A program made the position numbers and the translations under genes. Positions 13,245-27,125 of a stretch of DNA of 64,000 bases are shown piece by piece (positions within the stretch are counted from its first letter, which is position 1; each line of letters starts with the position of its first letter). Source of the stretch: Rallus limicola (taxonomy: Eukaryota; Chordata; Aves; Gruiformes; Rallidae); the NCBI GenBank assembly GCA_022605955.1, contig JAKCOZ010000085.1, positions 1,364,001 to 1,428,000 of the forward strand, written 5' to 3'. The notes below the pieces were generated by a model that was given only the letters and a program-made list of their open reading frames with translations, made no database searches and was not told the origin of the DNA.

Positions 13245-13640
13245 TCAAGAGAGGCTTGGGAAGAGACCACAGGAGATCATTTGGTCAAGGCAGGCTCAGC
13301 TCGCCCAACGGCCGCTCCAGACAGATGTTTTCCTACATTGCTTCAAATATAGACACTTCCTCGGCCATCCCAAATAATCACCCTACATACAGCTGCATTT
13401 GAGACACTTGATTTTCTCCCTTCCAGCACCGATGTTGAGAACAGACTCATCTTTTTCTCTTTGCCACAGATTTGTTTAATACTTATGGATTGCTCTTGCA
13501 GCCTTCCCTCATCTGATCCTGTCCTAAGCCAAACACCTTCAGTCTCTTAACCTGTTTCCTCACAGATCCTGCTCCTGAAATCTCCGATTGCCCTCCCTGA
13601 TCTCTTCTTGCAGCACGTCCCTACTCCTGAAGCCTAGTTT
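13245..13640 (-). mobile_element. old CR1 LINE fragment
   Basis: Degenerate sequence resembling the CR1 3' region in reverse orientation. At 13258-13290 there is GGGAAGAGACCACAGGAGATCATTTGGTCAA, matching the reverse complement of the CR1 end in layout. At about 13520-13620 a pyrimidine-rich 'cttcagtctctt ... cctgttt' segment resembles the adjacent CR1 region. Divergence is high, so orientation is better supported than the exact ends. Confidence 0.45.
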
Positions 13641-15004
13641 CAACAAAAGGACACTGTGAATACACCACTTGTACTGAAAATTAACAACCAGTATCCAGTT
13701 ATCATTTGCCTCCATTAAAAATTCTTTATTGTTCCTCTGCTGTGTATTATTCTGATTTCACCCCATACATCTCCAGTAAGTTCACCAAGTCCTTTAGCTC
13801 TGTTGACCACAAAGAGGCCTCCTTATTTCATCATTCACTTTCCACAAGAAGGAATGGGCCTGAACATGTCTTGACGCATTGTATAGAATCGGTCAGATTT
13901 TCAAAGTGCTGAGAATCCACTGCCAAAAATGGATTCCCTCTTATTAAAAAAACCCAAAACAACCCTAAACAGCTCCGACAAACAACAACACTTAAGCACA
14001 AGTCTCCCAGAAGTGCATCCGCCTCACCAGGCTTCATCATACACCAGTGTGTGCAGACAGCAACCCGGCTGGCTGCAACTTTCTCTCTTCATTGAAGCGC
14101 GTCCTCCCAAATCAAGCATGCTCTGACTTACAAAGTTAATTTTACAATGATTTAAACTGCAATGATAAACTTTTCAAAGTAGGCAAAATTCAAAGTCCTT
14201 GCTTGCTCAGTTCTAAGCCTCTACCAATCCCAAAGCTGGAGCTGCTTTGAGATTTGGCTCCCAAAGTCATCATGCTGTTTACAATGAGAATCCTCAAAGT
14301 TTGCTCTTAGTCCAGCAAATCTGCAGTCACTCTCTGCTGCAACCACCTGCACAGCCCACTTCAGGTCCACACAAAGAAATCCTCTCCTTTCCATCACTTC
14401 TGAGGCCAATCTATGCACTTCACCCTCCTTTCAGAAATCTCCATGCCATGAAATCCAAACCAGCTGCTGTATGAATTCCACACATCTCCAGTAAAGTGCA
14501 TCCTCAAGGGGCACGTTACAAGGCCTAGGTGTACAGGGAAAAACGGAGGTGTCCTCATAGTCTCTCCTCCGCTCTCTCCTTTTACACTTTTTGATATACT
14601 ACATTAACTCCTTTCACCTTTTAAGCCCAAAAGTGTAACTTGCTCCCCCTAAAGCAATGTACCTAGCCATATTTTCTTGACCATTCTAGATTTCCCTTGG
14701 ACTTCCATTCCTCCTTGATGTGAAAATAAAATAAACCACACAACGTGTGCCAGGAGCAACGGGTGGTGGTTTCACGGAGTAATACTTAAACAGTTTAAGT
14801 AATTTTCAGCCTCTCTTATGATATAACTAAATTTTCCAAGCCCATTTTTAAGCAGATAAAGCACAAACAAAAGACAAAAATCAGGCAATATGCAGATGTT
14901 CAGGAACTGGAATCAAGGCTGAAAAATGCCCCCCAGTATTCAACAGACTTTAATGTGCAATCACCTGAACTGCTTACTCCAAATACAAATGAGTTATTGT
15001 AGCG
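13641..15004. other. non-coding DNA
   Basis: No feature recognised. Open frames under 80 codons only. A possible additional LTR part may extend leftward from the element at 15005. Confidence 0.45.
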
Positions 15005-15290
15005 CTGTGATGTTGTGTGGTTGGGTGAGAAACTGCATTGAGTATCGATAGTTTCATATTCTTTTGCTCCAAAGTCCTGTTAGCATCGTTACATTTGATC
15101 TTTCTGTTCTCTTAGTAAACTATCCTTATCCCAACCCACGGGCCTCTTAGTTTCTTAGTTTTGGAGTTATTTGCCCCTTCCTTTTCCCTTCCCTTGTTTC
15201 CCCCTCCCCTTTCCCTCTTCCCCTGCTCTTTTACTTTAAGGAGCAGGCAGCTGCGTGGATCTCAGCCACAGCCAGGGTGAAACCACGACA
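15005..15290 (+). mobile_element. truncated avian ERV LTR
   Basis: This segment is the reverse complement of the first part of the LTR at 29742-30318. It shares the 'GGTTGGGTGAGAAACTGCAT' area, the 'ACTATCCTTATCCCAACCCA' area, the CCTTTTCCCTTCC pyrimidine stretch and the terminal GGGTGAAACCACGACA ending at 15290. The sense strand is plus here. The 5' portion of the LTR is missing or too diverged to recognise, and no internal retroviral sequence adjoins it. Confidence 0.8.
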
Positions 15291-18200
15291 GGCAGTAAAG
15301 AGGAAAGTGCTCTATTCCAAAGCTGCAGTATCAATTAAATCTTGTGGGGGAAAAAAATAAAGAGTAGAATCATTACATATCAATGGTAAGTTTCTGTACT
15401 TTTTCTTGTCTCTTCCTGCAAAAACATTACAGTCCTGAGTCTGAGTTTGCTCTTAATGTGGTGTTAAGGAAGCTATGGGCACACACAAGGATACAAAACA
15501 GCATTGAGAAATGCAGCAGCGGTGCAGAGTTTTGCTGGGTCTGCACATACAGAATGTGGTCATGCATCTACACTGCAGAAAATAAAATATTGGCATGGTC
15601 ATCCTGCACTGATTATTACGTCTTCCACAAAAACAAAGTCATCTATTGAACTATCTGCTAGCTGGAGGGATTCTGGGAGGCAGATGGTCTATTTGTTATT
15701 AATATGACATGAATACTCATTCTCAGTAACAAACTACTTCTGTGGATTATGCAGGCACAACATTTCATCCCAAGTTTCTTTAAAATCTTTGACATTAACA
15801 CATATGACACATTCACTGACACATAAAAAGGATAAATATCAAAATGGAAAACACAGTAAGGGGTTTGAACTCTACATATATTTAATTAAGCTGAACCTTG
15901 TGGTGCAGATTTTTTGGGGGGGGGGGAGAGGGGACGGGACAGGACCACAGCTTTAGCAGTGTGTCTACAGTCAAAAACATCCTGAGAGACAAAAAAAAGT
16001 TACAATTGACAATTATAACTATACCTAAAGCAATACCCACTACAACACAGGTAGCTGTAAAGTCTGGTTTTGAGAAAGATAAATTGAATTGCCTTTTACT
16101 GGAAATCTTCAGGAAACAAATCTACCTTACTTAGTAAATATGGGAACACAGTACCAGCTTCACTGCAGCCTAATGCATATAGTGCCCGTTCTTCCACTTC
16201 TTCACCCACCCACCCCAAATGGTTCAGATTAACAGCCCATATTGCTGAGGATTCACTGACACTTTTACTGCAAACAGAGAGGAAAACATAACAGTGGAAG
16301 ATTCAGGAATCCTCGTGGGTTTATTCCTCAGAGCAGCACACTAATAGCGAGTTACAAATGTTGCAAGCATCTGTTTTAATAAACTGATTTAAATTATACA
16401 AGTGGAAATGTATATGTAGACACTGTTTTAAAGTAGCTGTTCTGTTCAATGGGAAATCATTGGAGGCTTTTACTTTTCCACATTTTCTACCGGTTGAAAG
16501 TGTGCCCACAAGCAGTTTTGGTAACTGCACTACCAGCAAGCAGCAGCAGGTCACCACAGCGCACAGTCAAGCTCCCCCCAAACCCCACTTAAAGCTATAC
16601 CCTAAAAAAGCAAACAAATAACCTCATCTATTTGAGCCTTGGGGCCAAATAAGTGACTGATGAGACAAACACACCTTGAGACCTGGAATGGGGAAAGAAA
16701 GAAATTCAATTTGACAGGGGAGCTGGACCACATACTCTTCCCTCAGTCCATCATCCTTCACGTCACAAAAGAAAGAGGAAATACTCCAGAAATTTGGGCT
16801 TATAAAAATAATTTACTCATAATATCCAGATAGTGAGCGGTGAGAGGAGTAGCCTAGCTGCTGGAAAGTGTTTTGAAACCTTGTACTGAGGTTATACAAT
16901 TTTTTATAGAAGTGATGTCACCTGACATGACTTGTCTGTGACCACCCATTTGCTCTCTAGGCTAGCAAAAGGCACAGATTCTTATAAAAATGGTTGAAAT
17001 CCTTTTCCACCTTGCTAATTATGTTCTAAATTTTATTTAACAATATTACTCATTCTCTTCATGACTAATATGCCTCCTCTGTTTTGGAGGAACAGAAGAA
17101 CTGCTTACGGTGGGTTTTTTTGAGAAAAAATATATTCAGTAAACCTATCAGCAACAGGATAAACTGAATTAATCACATTACCCACAGACTAGATTTTTTT
17201 TTTTAATGGATGGTTAACACTAGAATCCAAGATACAAATAAATAAAATCTTGAATTCAAAATTATGAACACTGAAAATTAGGTCACATACATAAGAATTT
17301 AACTAAAGAGTTAAGTAGCTGGTTTAAAATCTTTTTTCTGCCAAAATTTTCTCATGGAAGACTGGCAAACCGACAGCATCATGCATTTCTCAGGGTGAGA
17401 TGTGCCATAGTACTCGGTGCCCTGCTGGTTCATCCTCTTCTACCTGCTCAGGTCTCAGCCCTAAGTCTCAAGAGACATACCAAATGTTCTGCCTTCAAAT
17501 ATTCTCCTACCTTATCAGTCCTGGAAATTCACACAATAAACTCTGGCATCTTGAGCCGCAGCTGTTCTGCTCCAGGGATTACGGTCCCAAACCCTCCCCT
17601 ACCCTTTTGCCCTCCATCTGAAAATTACTGTTGTTTCAGCTCTGTTGATGGAACAGCAAGCCACCCTAATCAAAACAGGCTGGGGCTATTTATACATTTG
17701 AAATACTACATATTTGTTCATCCAGATCACCAAAATATTTTTCTGCAGCATGTCCTCTCCCTAAGACTAATTATAATCTTTTAACAAGCCCCCATTCAAT
17801 ACAAGTCCACTTCCAGCATTTCTCTAGCACCCACAGTAGGCATCGGCTATTCTGTTTCCTGAAATGAAACCGCCACATCAAAATCTTCTGGCTGAATGGG
17901 CCCTACCTTTTTAAAGGTGTGCTATTAATAAGATAAAATAGGCTGCATGACTCCAGCAACCAGGTTAAAAACTCAGTAGTAGCCAGGAGATGACATGAAA
18001 TGAGACCAAGTGGTCTCTACTTAATGAAGTCGACCATCTCCTGCAACTAAAGCAGTTTTCAATAACTGACACACGTTTTTGTGATACAGAGACACGTATC
18101 TGCAGTGGTGAATGAATAGGAATAAAGTGCAAAGGTATCCCAAGGTACATTGTTTCTACCCATTCACATTTCCAGAACAAGGATGCGTGAAATAACAATT

Positions 18201-21200
18201 GCTAATATACATGTCTCCACATCCTGCCAAATAAAAGATAAACCCCAGACCAGATTGACCGTAAGAGGAAAATACCTGCTTTTCTACCTATAAGAGTAGA
18301 GGTCTCTTACACAAACATGTAATTTTAAAGCAAATTTTAACAATTGTATCTTTCTGTGTTTAAAAGTCAAAGAGATATATTGTACATATACAGCCTACAG
18401 GCATACCTGGTAAGCCAGGTATATGTGGATGAGAGCACGGACCTGCTTGTGCAAGCAGCATAAACGGCTGCGACTGGAAGAAGCCTGACAACTGCTTCAT
18501 CTGCAGCTGTTATTTTCCAGTTTAAGGGTGATTGCAGAAAGACCAGAAGATGACGGTAAGCGAACAAGATGTTTGGGACACAACCTGCCTTCTCTACCCT
18601 TGGACCCATCTTGCTACAATTCAACTCCTCTGTTGCCAGACAAAGCATGAATCCCAGGAGACACAGCTAAGAAGAGCTGCTCCTTCCACTGGGCAGCATC
18701 TTTCACCAAAGCCTGGGAGAAAGCCCCACTCCAGCTTTCAGTGCTCTACCATCCCATTTTATAGAGGGAAAAAAAATCGCACATGAGGTTGTCCTGCTGG
18801 GTAAGCACATTCACCTGTTTCACCAGCTACTTTGTAAAATGTCCCTTGAACTCTGCAGAGTCCCAGCTGCCAAAAACATAACATCTAAAGGGAGAAAAAC
18901 AGCCTTTTTGCTACCAACTAAAAATTTAAGCAAACAAAAGTAACACCTGTTTTTTCCATTAGCAGAGATTGTTCTTCCTTGAGCATTTGGATTTTAACAC
19001 ACTGAAGACCTTATTTTTCCAAGACATGGAGAAACTACTGAGCTTACTCATAGTATTTAAGGTTATTGCTCCTTAGTATCTTTGGGAAATAAGATGGTTA
19101 CAGGAGCATTTTCAAAGCAAAAAAAAAAAAAAAAGAAAAAAATTACAAATATTATACCCAACATTCAACTGTAATGTAAGCTCCTAAAACAAAACAAAAA
19201 TTACAGTGTCACCTCACATACATTGAACTCTGCCTAGTTGGGTTAATTAGAGAGCCAAGTTGTGCCCATGTTCAAGCCCAGAAAGTTACGGCATCACACA
19301 AGGGGTAAAGTTTAAATTTATCAAAGCCTTTCTCTGTACTACCTTCATATTCAGCAGATCCACAATGTGACACAGGCACTCATACGATAAAACTCTACCA
19401 AACATAAACACTTCTGGAGAGCATTATTTGCTGTATGCTTCAAAACTCAAGCCATTGTCTCTTGCACTGCTATAAAGGGATAAATTCTGAAGAGAAACCT
19501 CTTTATACCAAAAAATACATTTGTGAACCATTATTGCACAAAATCCTTTTCAGCAGCCAAACCAGTACTTTGCTCACCCTCCAAAACCAGACAGACCAGT
19601 GTCATACAAAACGTTTGCTTGTAGTAGCCTCCCTTAGCAGACAACTTAATTTCTATACCTCTTTCCTGTGTAATAAAAACAACATTGACACACACAAAAC
19701 CACAGAAGTCGCTTACATAAAAAGCTTTAAAAAGCCTGAAAGAGACAGATAGAGAAATACAATCTGATTGACCACCTCCAATCACGTGTTTCCAATTATT
19801 ACAGCCTGGATTATCAAATAATTCCTATGCATAGCATTAAAAACATTATTCAAATGAATGGTTGCAGCTCTCAGCTGCAATTTCAAGTTAAATGCATAAG
19901 AAATACGGCATCGGACATCGGATCACAAGGAGCTGTGAGTTACTTTTGAGAGTTGGATACTACCAATAACACATCAACTTTAATATTGTAATTTACACTC
20001 AGGAAAAAATGATAACTGAAAAATTCAGAATAGGCTGGGGTTTCTTGACTGTATTAATGCTACTGTTACTCACAACACCCAGAATATATTTGGCACATCC
20101 CACAGAAAAGTCCAGTTAGTGCTTCAAATATACAAAGTATAGCTCAAAGTCATTTCATAAACAGCAGCTGGAGCAGAAGAGCAAAAACACAAGACACAAG
20201 AAGCTGCCATGATCCCATTGTCTATTAACAACTCTCATTTTAGGCACATCAGTGTAATGTGACAAACTATCAGCAAGATTTCTACAGAGTAAAAACGCTA
20301 TTACTGAGACAAGCAAATAGTACTTAAAATGTCATGCATGGTTCGCAGCAGAGCCTCCCCCCCCCCCCCCCCCAGCATTATTCTCCAATTCCCATAGAAA
20401 TGCCTACAGAAACAAATAAAAGTTTCTACCCATGCAAATCTATTTTGCCTTTATCTCAAGCCTTAGCTCCTGGATTACTGTGATGTCGTCAGATTTTCTG
20501 TGTTTATTAAAAAATATTTCAGGATTACAAAGGAGGATGTGACAGAACTGACCCAAGAACACTCAGCAGTCAGATAACAAATTTAAAAAGTATTCCTATT
20601 TTAATAGAATTACTTTCATGGCTTGAGCAAGTGACAATAGAAGATAAATCATTTTGCCATGTGGTGCTGACAATTCTTCTTTATGTGATATTGAAGGGAA
20701 AAAAAAAAAGGGAATGAGACAGAGGGACAGCGGTGTCACACTTCTGCACTTCTTTCATCTGATGCAAGCTGCAGCGCTCTGATGCAGCCTTCTCCATGCT
20801 GCAGATGAAAGTGCAAGGCAGGCTTGGGGCCAAGACAGAAAGGATGCTTGCCACTGACCAGCTCTGTTGCTTTTGGGGTCCCTTCTCTGGTGGGAGCGTA
20901 GTGGCAGCTCAGAGGCTTCAGCAAGCACAGAGCTATTAGCAGATACACATATACACAGGGTTTTGGATGCTGCCAGGAGTGGCTGCACTCACCTAGCCTA
21001 GGCATATGAACACAGTTAAAATAAATAAAAGCAGTATATGGAATAGAAATACCCTCCCCCTCATGTTTGCTGGATGGCTGCTGCGTGCCACACCGTAGGA
21101 TCTGTGTTTCTGCAAAGAGATGGAGAAAACCAAAGGGGTCTGAAGGGTTGCAAACACTGAGCCAAACCCCGTTCTGATTTACACGGACAAAAGGAAAAGG

Positions 21201-24200
21201 AATTAAACTATGTTTAAGCCCCAGACACTTGCTATAATATTAAGAAAACTATTCTAAAAAACTAATAAGCCTATTCCAGAAAAACCTCAGGCTAACAATT
21301 TTATTTCTGACTGCAGAGATACTACCTCGCTAAATCAACAGTCAGTGAAAGGCTTTTACCTTCCCTGTAAACCTAGCCCTAATCCTTCCCTTTCCTGCTG
21401 GAAAGAGCATGGAAAGCCACCACCCCATGTACAGATTTGGCCTCATTCCAAACAAACAGCCAAAGTTTAAGGTTACTGTCCACACTTAAAATTGAAGGGA
21501 GTATTTGGAAGAGTAAGGAAAGCACAAGTGATGCCTCACACGGTGTTACTGGTGAAAAAGACACACAGTAGCAGTTTTAAGAGGAATAAAGTAATTAATT
21601 AGAAACTATGCTGAGAATATAACAGTAATTGATGTGGTTACCAGTTATGGTCTTTAGATTATAAGACCGTATCCAGCTGATATAAAGACTTATTCTCTCA
21701 AACATAATTTTCTTCTAGAAACACAGTAACCCAAGGAGGGTATAGCTTTGTTGTAAATGTGTACCTTGTGAATAAGTTTCCTATAGAAAAAAAGGAAGTT
21801 CTTCAAACATCTGCCACTGTAATCCTGCTAATTTATGATTCAGCCAAACTATTTTGATTAAAGCAGGAATTACACCAACTTCAGCAAGAAGTGCAGGTGT
21901 CACATATCTCCCTGTCCCACATAGCCCTGCCTCAGAGCTCAAACTACCAGGCTCCAGGGCTGGTGTTACAGTCTGAAGCAAGTAACAGGATCAGATGAGT
22001 ATATGATGACCATGATAGTTTTGTTTCTCTAGCCATCATGATAAAGATGCTAAGGATACAATCAGCAGGTTCATATATTCTGCTTGGGCATCTCTTGCCT
22101 TTGGAAAGGTAACCGAGCCTCAGCAAACACCCTAGACTGAAGGTGAACCAGGAGAGCTCTCCTTGTTTCCCTTCCCCAGAGAGCAAGGTGGCAGGAGCAC
22201 AAAAAGCCGCCCACAAAGAACAAAGCCAAGGAGATGCAGGCTGGGCTTCCAGGATGTCACTACAGGATTACCAGACATACACCTTCCTGTGTTAGATGGG
22301 ATGTTATTTATTAACACTAAAGTACAAACCTGTCATCCCCGAAGCCTGTCTGTCTTGTTTACCTCACCTCTCCCCATCATCTTAAATCCTTCTATTCTCT
22401 CTCTCTTCTCAGCTCAAGGTTACTTTTGGTCATCTTATCAGTCTCCTCCAGACTGATAGTTTCAAAAGCAGATATATCCTCAGTGCGTGCGCCTGACAGG
22501 TCTGGCCTCACTTTTTATGACACCTGTCCTGACAGCACATTGTGACCAGATAGTCTAGTTGCCATGCAGTTGTATGTAAGGACTCTGTAACCAGAAAAAG
22601 TTTTCCTTTGTTTATACATGTTCACCCTAAATACAGATGCTCTTAGACACTGAGAATTCTCTATTTTTCGGTTAAAAGGTTTGTACCTTGATGCACCATG
22701 TACTATTGTACACATTTTGATAAAGTAATCCAGCTCCAGAGAGAATGAGCAGGACTTCCAACTCAGTAGATTCTGTGGTTCTATGACTTGTCCCGTTTAC
22801 CTCCTTTGGCAAGCACTAACTAAAAGCAGGCAATGCTCCCCAGTGCTCCACTGCAGGAGCAATACCCTCTCCTCTTTAAGTAGTCCGTTTGAATTTAAGC
22901 TGTAGCCATATTTAAAAAGAATAAGACAGACAAATTTGTCATCTTTTCAGAATCAGCAGTGATAAAGTAATCACTACAAATTTAAAGGGGAACAGCTACT
23001 TATTAAAGGAATAGTGAAGTACAACTCAGTGATTAAAAAGTTCGTTTTACTACTGCAATTCAAACTTAATTTGTGAAAGTAGAGGGAAATGGCTACAAAT
23101 GCTGTCATTAATAGAGCCTGAAATAACAGAGAGGAAACACTTTGTGTGAGCTATAGGGATGAGATCTTTAAAGAACCTTGTCACTAGCATCAGGGTATGC
23201 CAGGAGGGGCTCACTGCTTCACCTCCTGCCCGACACAGGAACGTTAACAGCTTGCATACATGTTTTCCCCTGAGCAATCAATATTCTTATTAGCTACCTC
23301 TTTTGCCTTCTACAAAGGTTTATTGTTTGGGTTAAGCATGTCTCCATTTTAGAGCCCAACTCTTACCGCTTCCAACAACAGCCAGACTACATGTATGTTT
23401 GGCTCTGTCTCCCAAAGATTTGACAAACATAAAAAGATTGGTGATATACAAAAACCAAAGCCAAACCAAAAAAATAACCCAGGATTACACAATTGGCAAA
23501 ACTTCCACACAACAGGAGGCCAAAAGTAATCTCTGAAGGAAGCATCCTCAAGGCTTCCGGTAACGTGGTTACCTGCTACTGCAAAAGGCACAAAGGCCAT
23601 GTCAAGGTGCCACTCACCCAAGAGATGTCTCATCTGCCACCACAAGCAACTCTATGCTCTTTCCTTCTCCACCCAATTAAGCTCCTCTTGCATGCAGAAT
23701 TATCACAAATATGATGGATGGAAGTTTTTTGGGTTTTTCTGTTAATAAAGAGAGTGTGAAGAGCACTTGCTGTTCACAAGCTAGGCAACATTTAGGAAGG
23801 AACGAGGCATTTAGGTGGTTAATGAAAATGTGCATTTGCCTTTAAAAATACATGGGGGTTTTTACAGAAGAGTCAGAAACATTTCACCTCAAAGCATACT
23901 CTAGCCATTACCTGCACTGTAATTATTGGCAGTGAATTCTTACAATATGCTCTGATGCATTTGGCATTGGCATGGAAGAGGAGGCAGTAAACTAGTTCAA
24001 TTACATGCCTGATCCGTGAACGTTATTGATCTTCTGGAGTGGGGCTAACTTGCACTACTCTTAACTGTGAAAGTTTAGATGATACTAAATAGGTGTACCA
24101 TTTATCTTCTTGCCTTTTTGGTGCTGCTGTTTTTTAATTAATTAACGGCATTATGGGTCGCCAAACTGGAGTCCACACCTTTTTATACTATTAGGCATAT

Positions 24201-26099
24201 TTAAAACATTTAAATTTTTACCATTAATTCTGTATTTTCCTCATTCCTTAAGTTAATCAGTACAGTAGTAATATAACAGTAGACATAACATAGCCTTGCA
24301 TTGTATTTTAAACTTAAAGATTCTTGCCCAATCTTTCCCTGAAATCAGAGCATCCTTTAAACAAGAAACAGTTTAAACATCTACTTCAGGGGAGCTTGCT
24401 CTGCCATCTCACTACTCCCAGAACCCACCTTCCCTAATCAAGAGAGAAACTGCAGGTATAACATGTTTCTCTTTGACATAATATTAAGACCAATGTTTAC
24501 TGGGCAGAATTTACCATGTTACTTTTATATAGATGCTGTTGAAAATATAACAATGGAATATTTCACATCATTAATGTGATAGTACAGAGTGCTGTATGTA
24601 AATAGGCAAAAATATCGTTAGCATTCGAAAACCTCATTTGTCTTCAACTAGTCCTTTTTTTTTCATATGACAACACTGCAATTAAGATGTCTCCTGGGAT
24701 GTGTTACAGCCACTGCACTTCATAGTGCTGACAATAGGGATTTTTTTTTCCCTCTTTGAAGTAGCAGCATTACAGTCCATCTTTATAGATTTTGTAAGGA
24801 TCTTGATTCCAGTTTAATGAGCATCAGAGAGCATCTGGCAATTATACCCCTGAGGAAGGCTAACTGATAAATTAGCAGACCTACTGCAGCAAGGCCGGCA
24901 AAATCTCGTCTTTAAAAACAGCTCTCAAATACTCCCTGGCAGACACGGAAAAGTTTATGAAGAAGCAATTCTTACTTCATTTGGAAAAATGTTAGTAAAG
25001 ACAGTAAGTCAGCCACCCTGCCCAGTTCTGACTCTTTCCTAAATCAGACCTTCCCAGTTGCCCAGCTCCTCCTCTGGATATACAAACGTCCAGCAGGAAA
25101 GTCAGGACCAGCAGTAATGATAAAATACATTCCATGAAGTCTCAAGTTCATAAAGTGTATCTGCTAGTACTCCAAGGCTTTAATACCTTGGCTAAAGGGA
25201 GGAAGCAAAGATGAAAACAACTAAAGACAAATAAACTGAAGAACAGCCTCACAGGCCAACTACTTCAGATCCATATACTGGGTGGTCTCTCCAGGGAAAG
25301 TGGAACTGCAGCCAAGACCCGCTGTCAGAAATTAAGACCACAAAAGGAAACAGGGAAAGAAGTAGCTGAGGCATGGTGTCACAAGCAAGTTTCCAGTGCA
25401 ATCAAACAGACCTGTAATTCACAGGACCGCTTTATGAGCGATGTTTTGAGATCATCCTCCCTCCCTGGTACTGTGTATACAACCTATTCTCTGAAGAGCT
25501 GCAACTCGTAAACCTGGCAGTAAAACACAGGCGGTTTTGAGTGAGCATCACAGACCAAAACCTGAGCATCTCTTCTGTTTTTAAGCACGTTCCTCTGCAC
25601 CCAAGTCAGCTACGGACAGAAAGCGCTATTATAAAGCGATCCCAAGAAGGAACTTTCCTGACCCCTCCAAAAGCTTAGAAAAGGACCATGCAGCTACAAC
25701 CGGGGCTCGCATTGTTCCCGGCTCCTTCTGCAGCCAACGCAGGGGAATCCCAGACGTCAGCGAGGTGCCCGGGCTGTCCGGTCACCCATCGCTGGCACAC
25801 GGGTGCTAAGTCCCTTGTTCAGCATTATCCTTTGCCGTGTGTTTGCCCTGCTTGGAATACGGATGTTGCTAAGGGTTGAGTGAGAAGTAAGGTGGCATTG
25901 CAAGGTCCGAGCTGCCAGAGGCACCGGGCTGGGGGACACGGGACTTGCCGAGAAGCACACCTACGGGCTAGCAGAGCCTGGGGCAAACCCCTGGTCCCCT
26001 ACAGATAGCTCCAGAGACGAGAAAGGGCGACGATACCCGCTTCTGCTTGCGCAGGGACTGAACTCCGGGTGAACTCATTTCCAGTCTAGGGATATGCCG
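15291..26099. other. non-coding DNA, probably long intron(s)
   Basis: AT-rich with scattered simple repeats: a G-run at about 15914-15924, an A-run at 19119-19135 and a 22-nt C-run at about 20360-20382. Open frames reach at most about 130 codons and none combines splice sites with coding composition. Nothing here can be supported as a gene. Confidence 0.45.
22735..22790 (+). mobile_element. possible CR1 tail remnant
   Basis: GGACTTCCAACTCAGTAGATTCTGTGGTTCTATGAC resembles the CR1 terminus (…CTTCCAAC…ATTCTATGATTCTATGA). It is very short and diverged, so it may be coincidental. Confidence 0.35.
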
Positions 26100-26395
26100 G
26101 CATTTAGCAACTGCTTTGCTTTGGATCCCGTTCTTTGCCGTACAGAAACGCGAGCCAGCGCCGTACCCGCGAGCAGTCAGCCCGGCTGAGGCGCCGGCCC
26201 CATCCCCCGCCTGAAGTTGGGGTCCCGGTGCCGGCGCCCCGCGAAGCCCCGTGCCCGAGGGGGGCCGGAGCGGCCCCGCCCGGCTGCGGCGGGAGCGGAG
26301 CGGGGAGACGCGCCGCAGCCCCGGGACAGCCCGCACCGAGCCCGGCCGCGAGCGCCGCACCTGCCCCTCCGCCCCCCCAATTGCCGGCACCCTTA

Positions 26396-26890
<495 letters not shown>

Positions 26891-27092
26891 TTAGCGCGAA
26901 TTGCCCGCTTAGCGCTGAGTTTGAAACTCTTTTCACTCACACAAACAGTTTCAATCTGCCATTCACTGTGTCCGCCTCCAGCCGCTCTCCTCGTGGAGAC
27001 TCAGCACTCACCCTGCAGTCCGACTGCATCTTGTTCACTCACAACTCTCACTCAAACAACTCATCCAATACACGGGACCGGGCACAACAACC

Positions 27093-27123
27093 GGTGCCGG
27101 TGCCGGTGCCGCCGCCTTTCCAG
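27093..27123. repeat. second short (GGTGCC)3 tract with shared flank
   Basis: Three GGTGCC units are followed by GCCGCCTTTCCAG, exactly the sequence that follows the large hexanucleotide array at 26774-26786. The shared 13-nt flank shows the two tracts are related by local duplication rather than independent slippage. Confidence 0.8.
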
Positions 27124-27125
27124 GG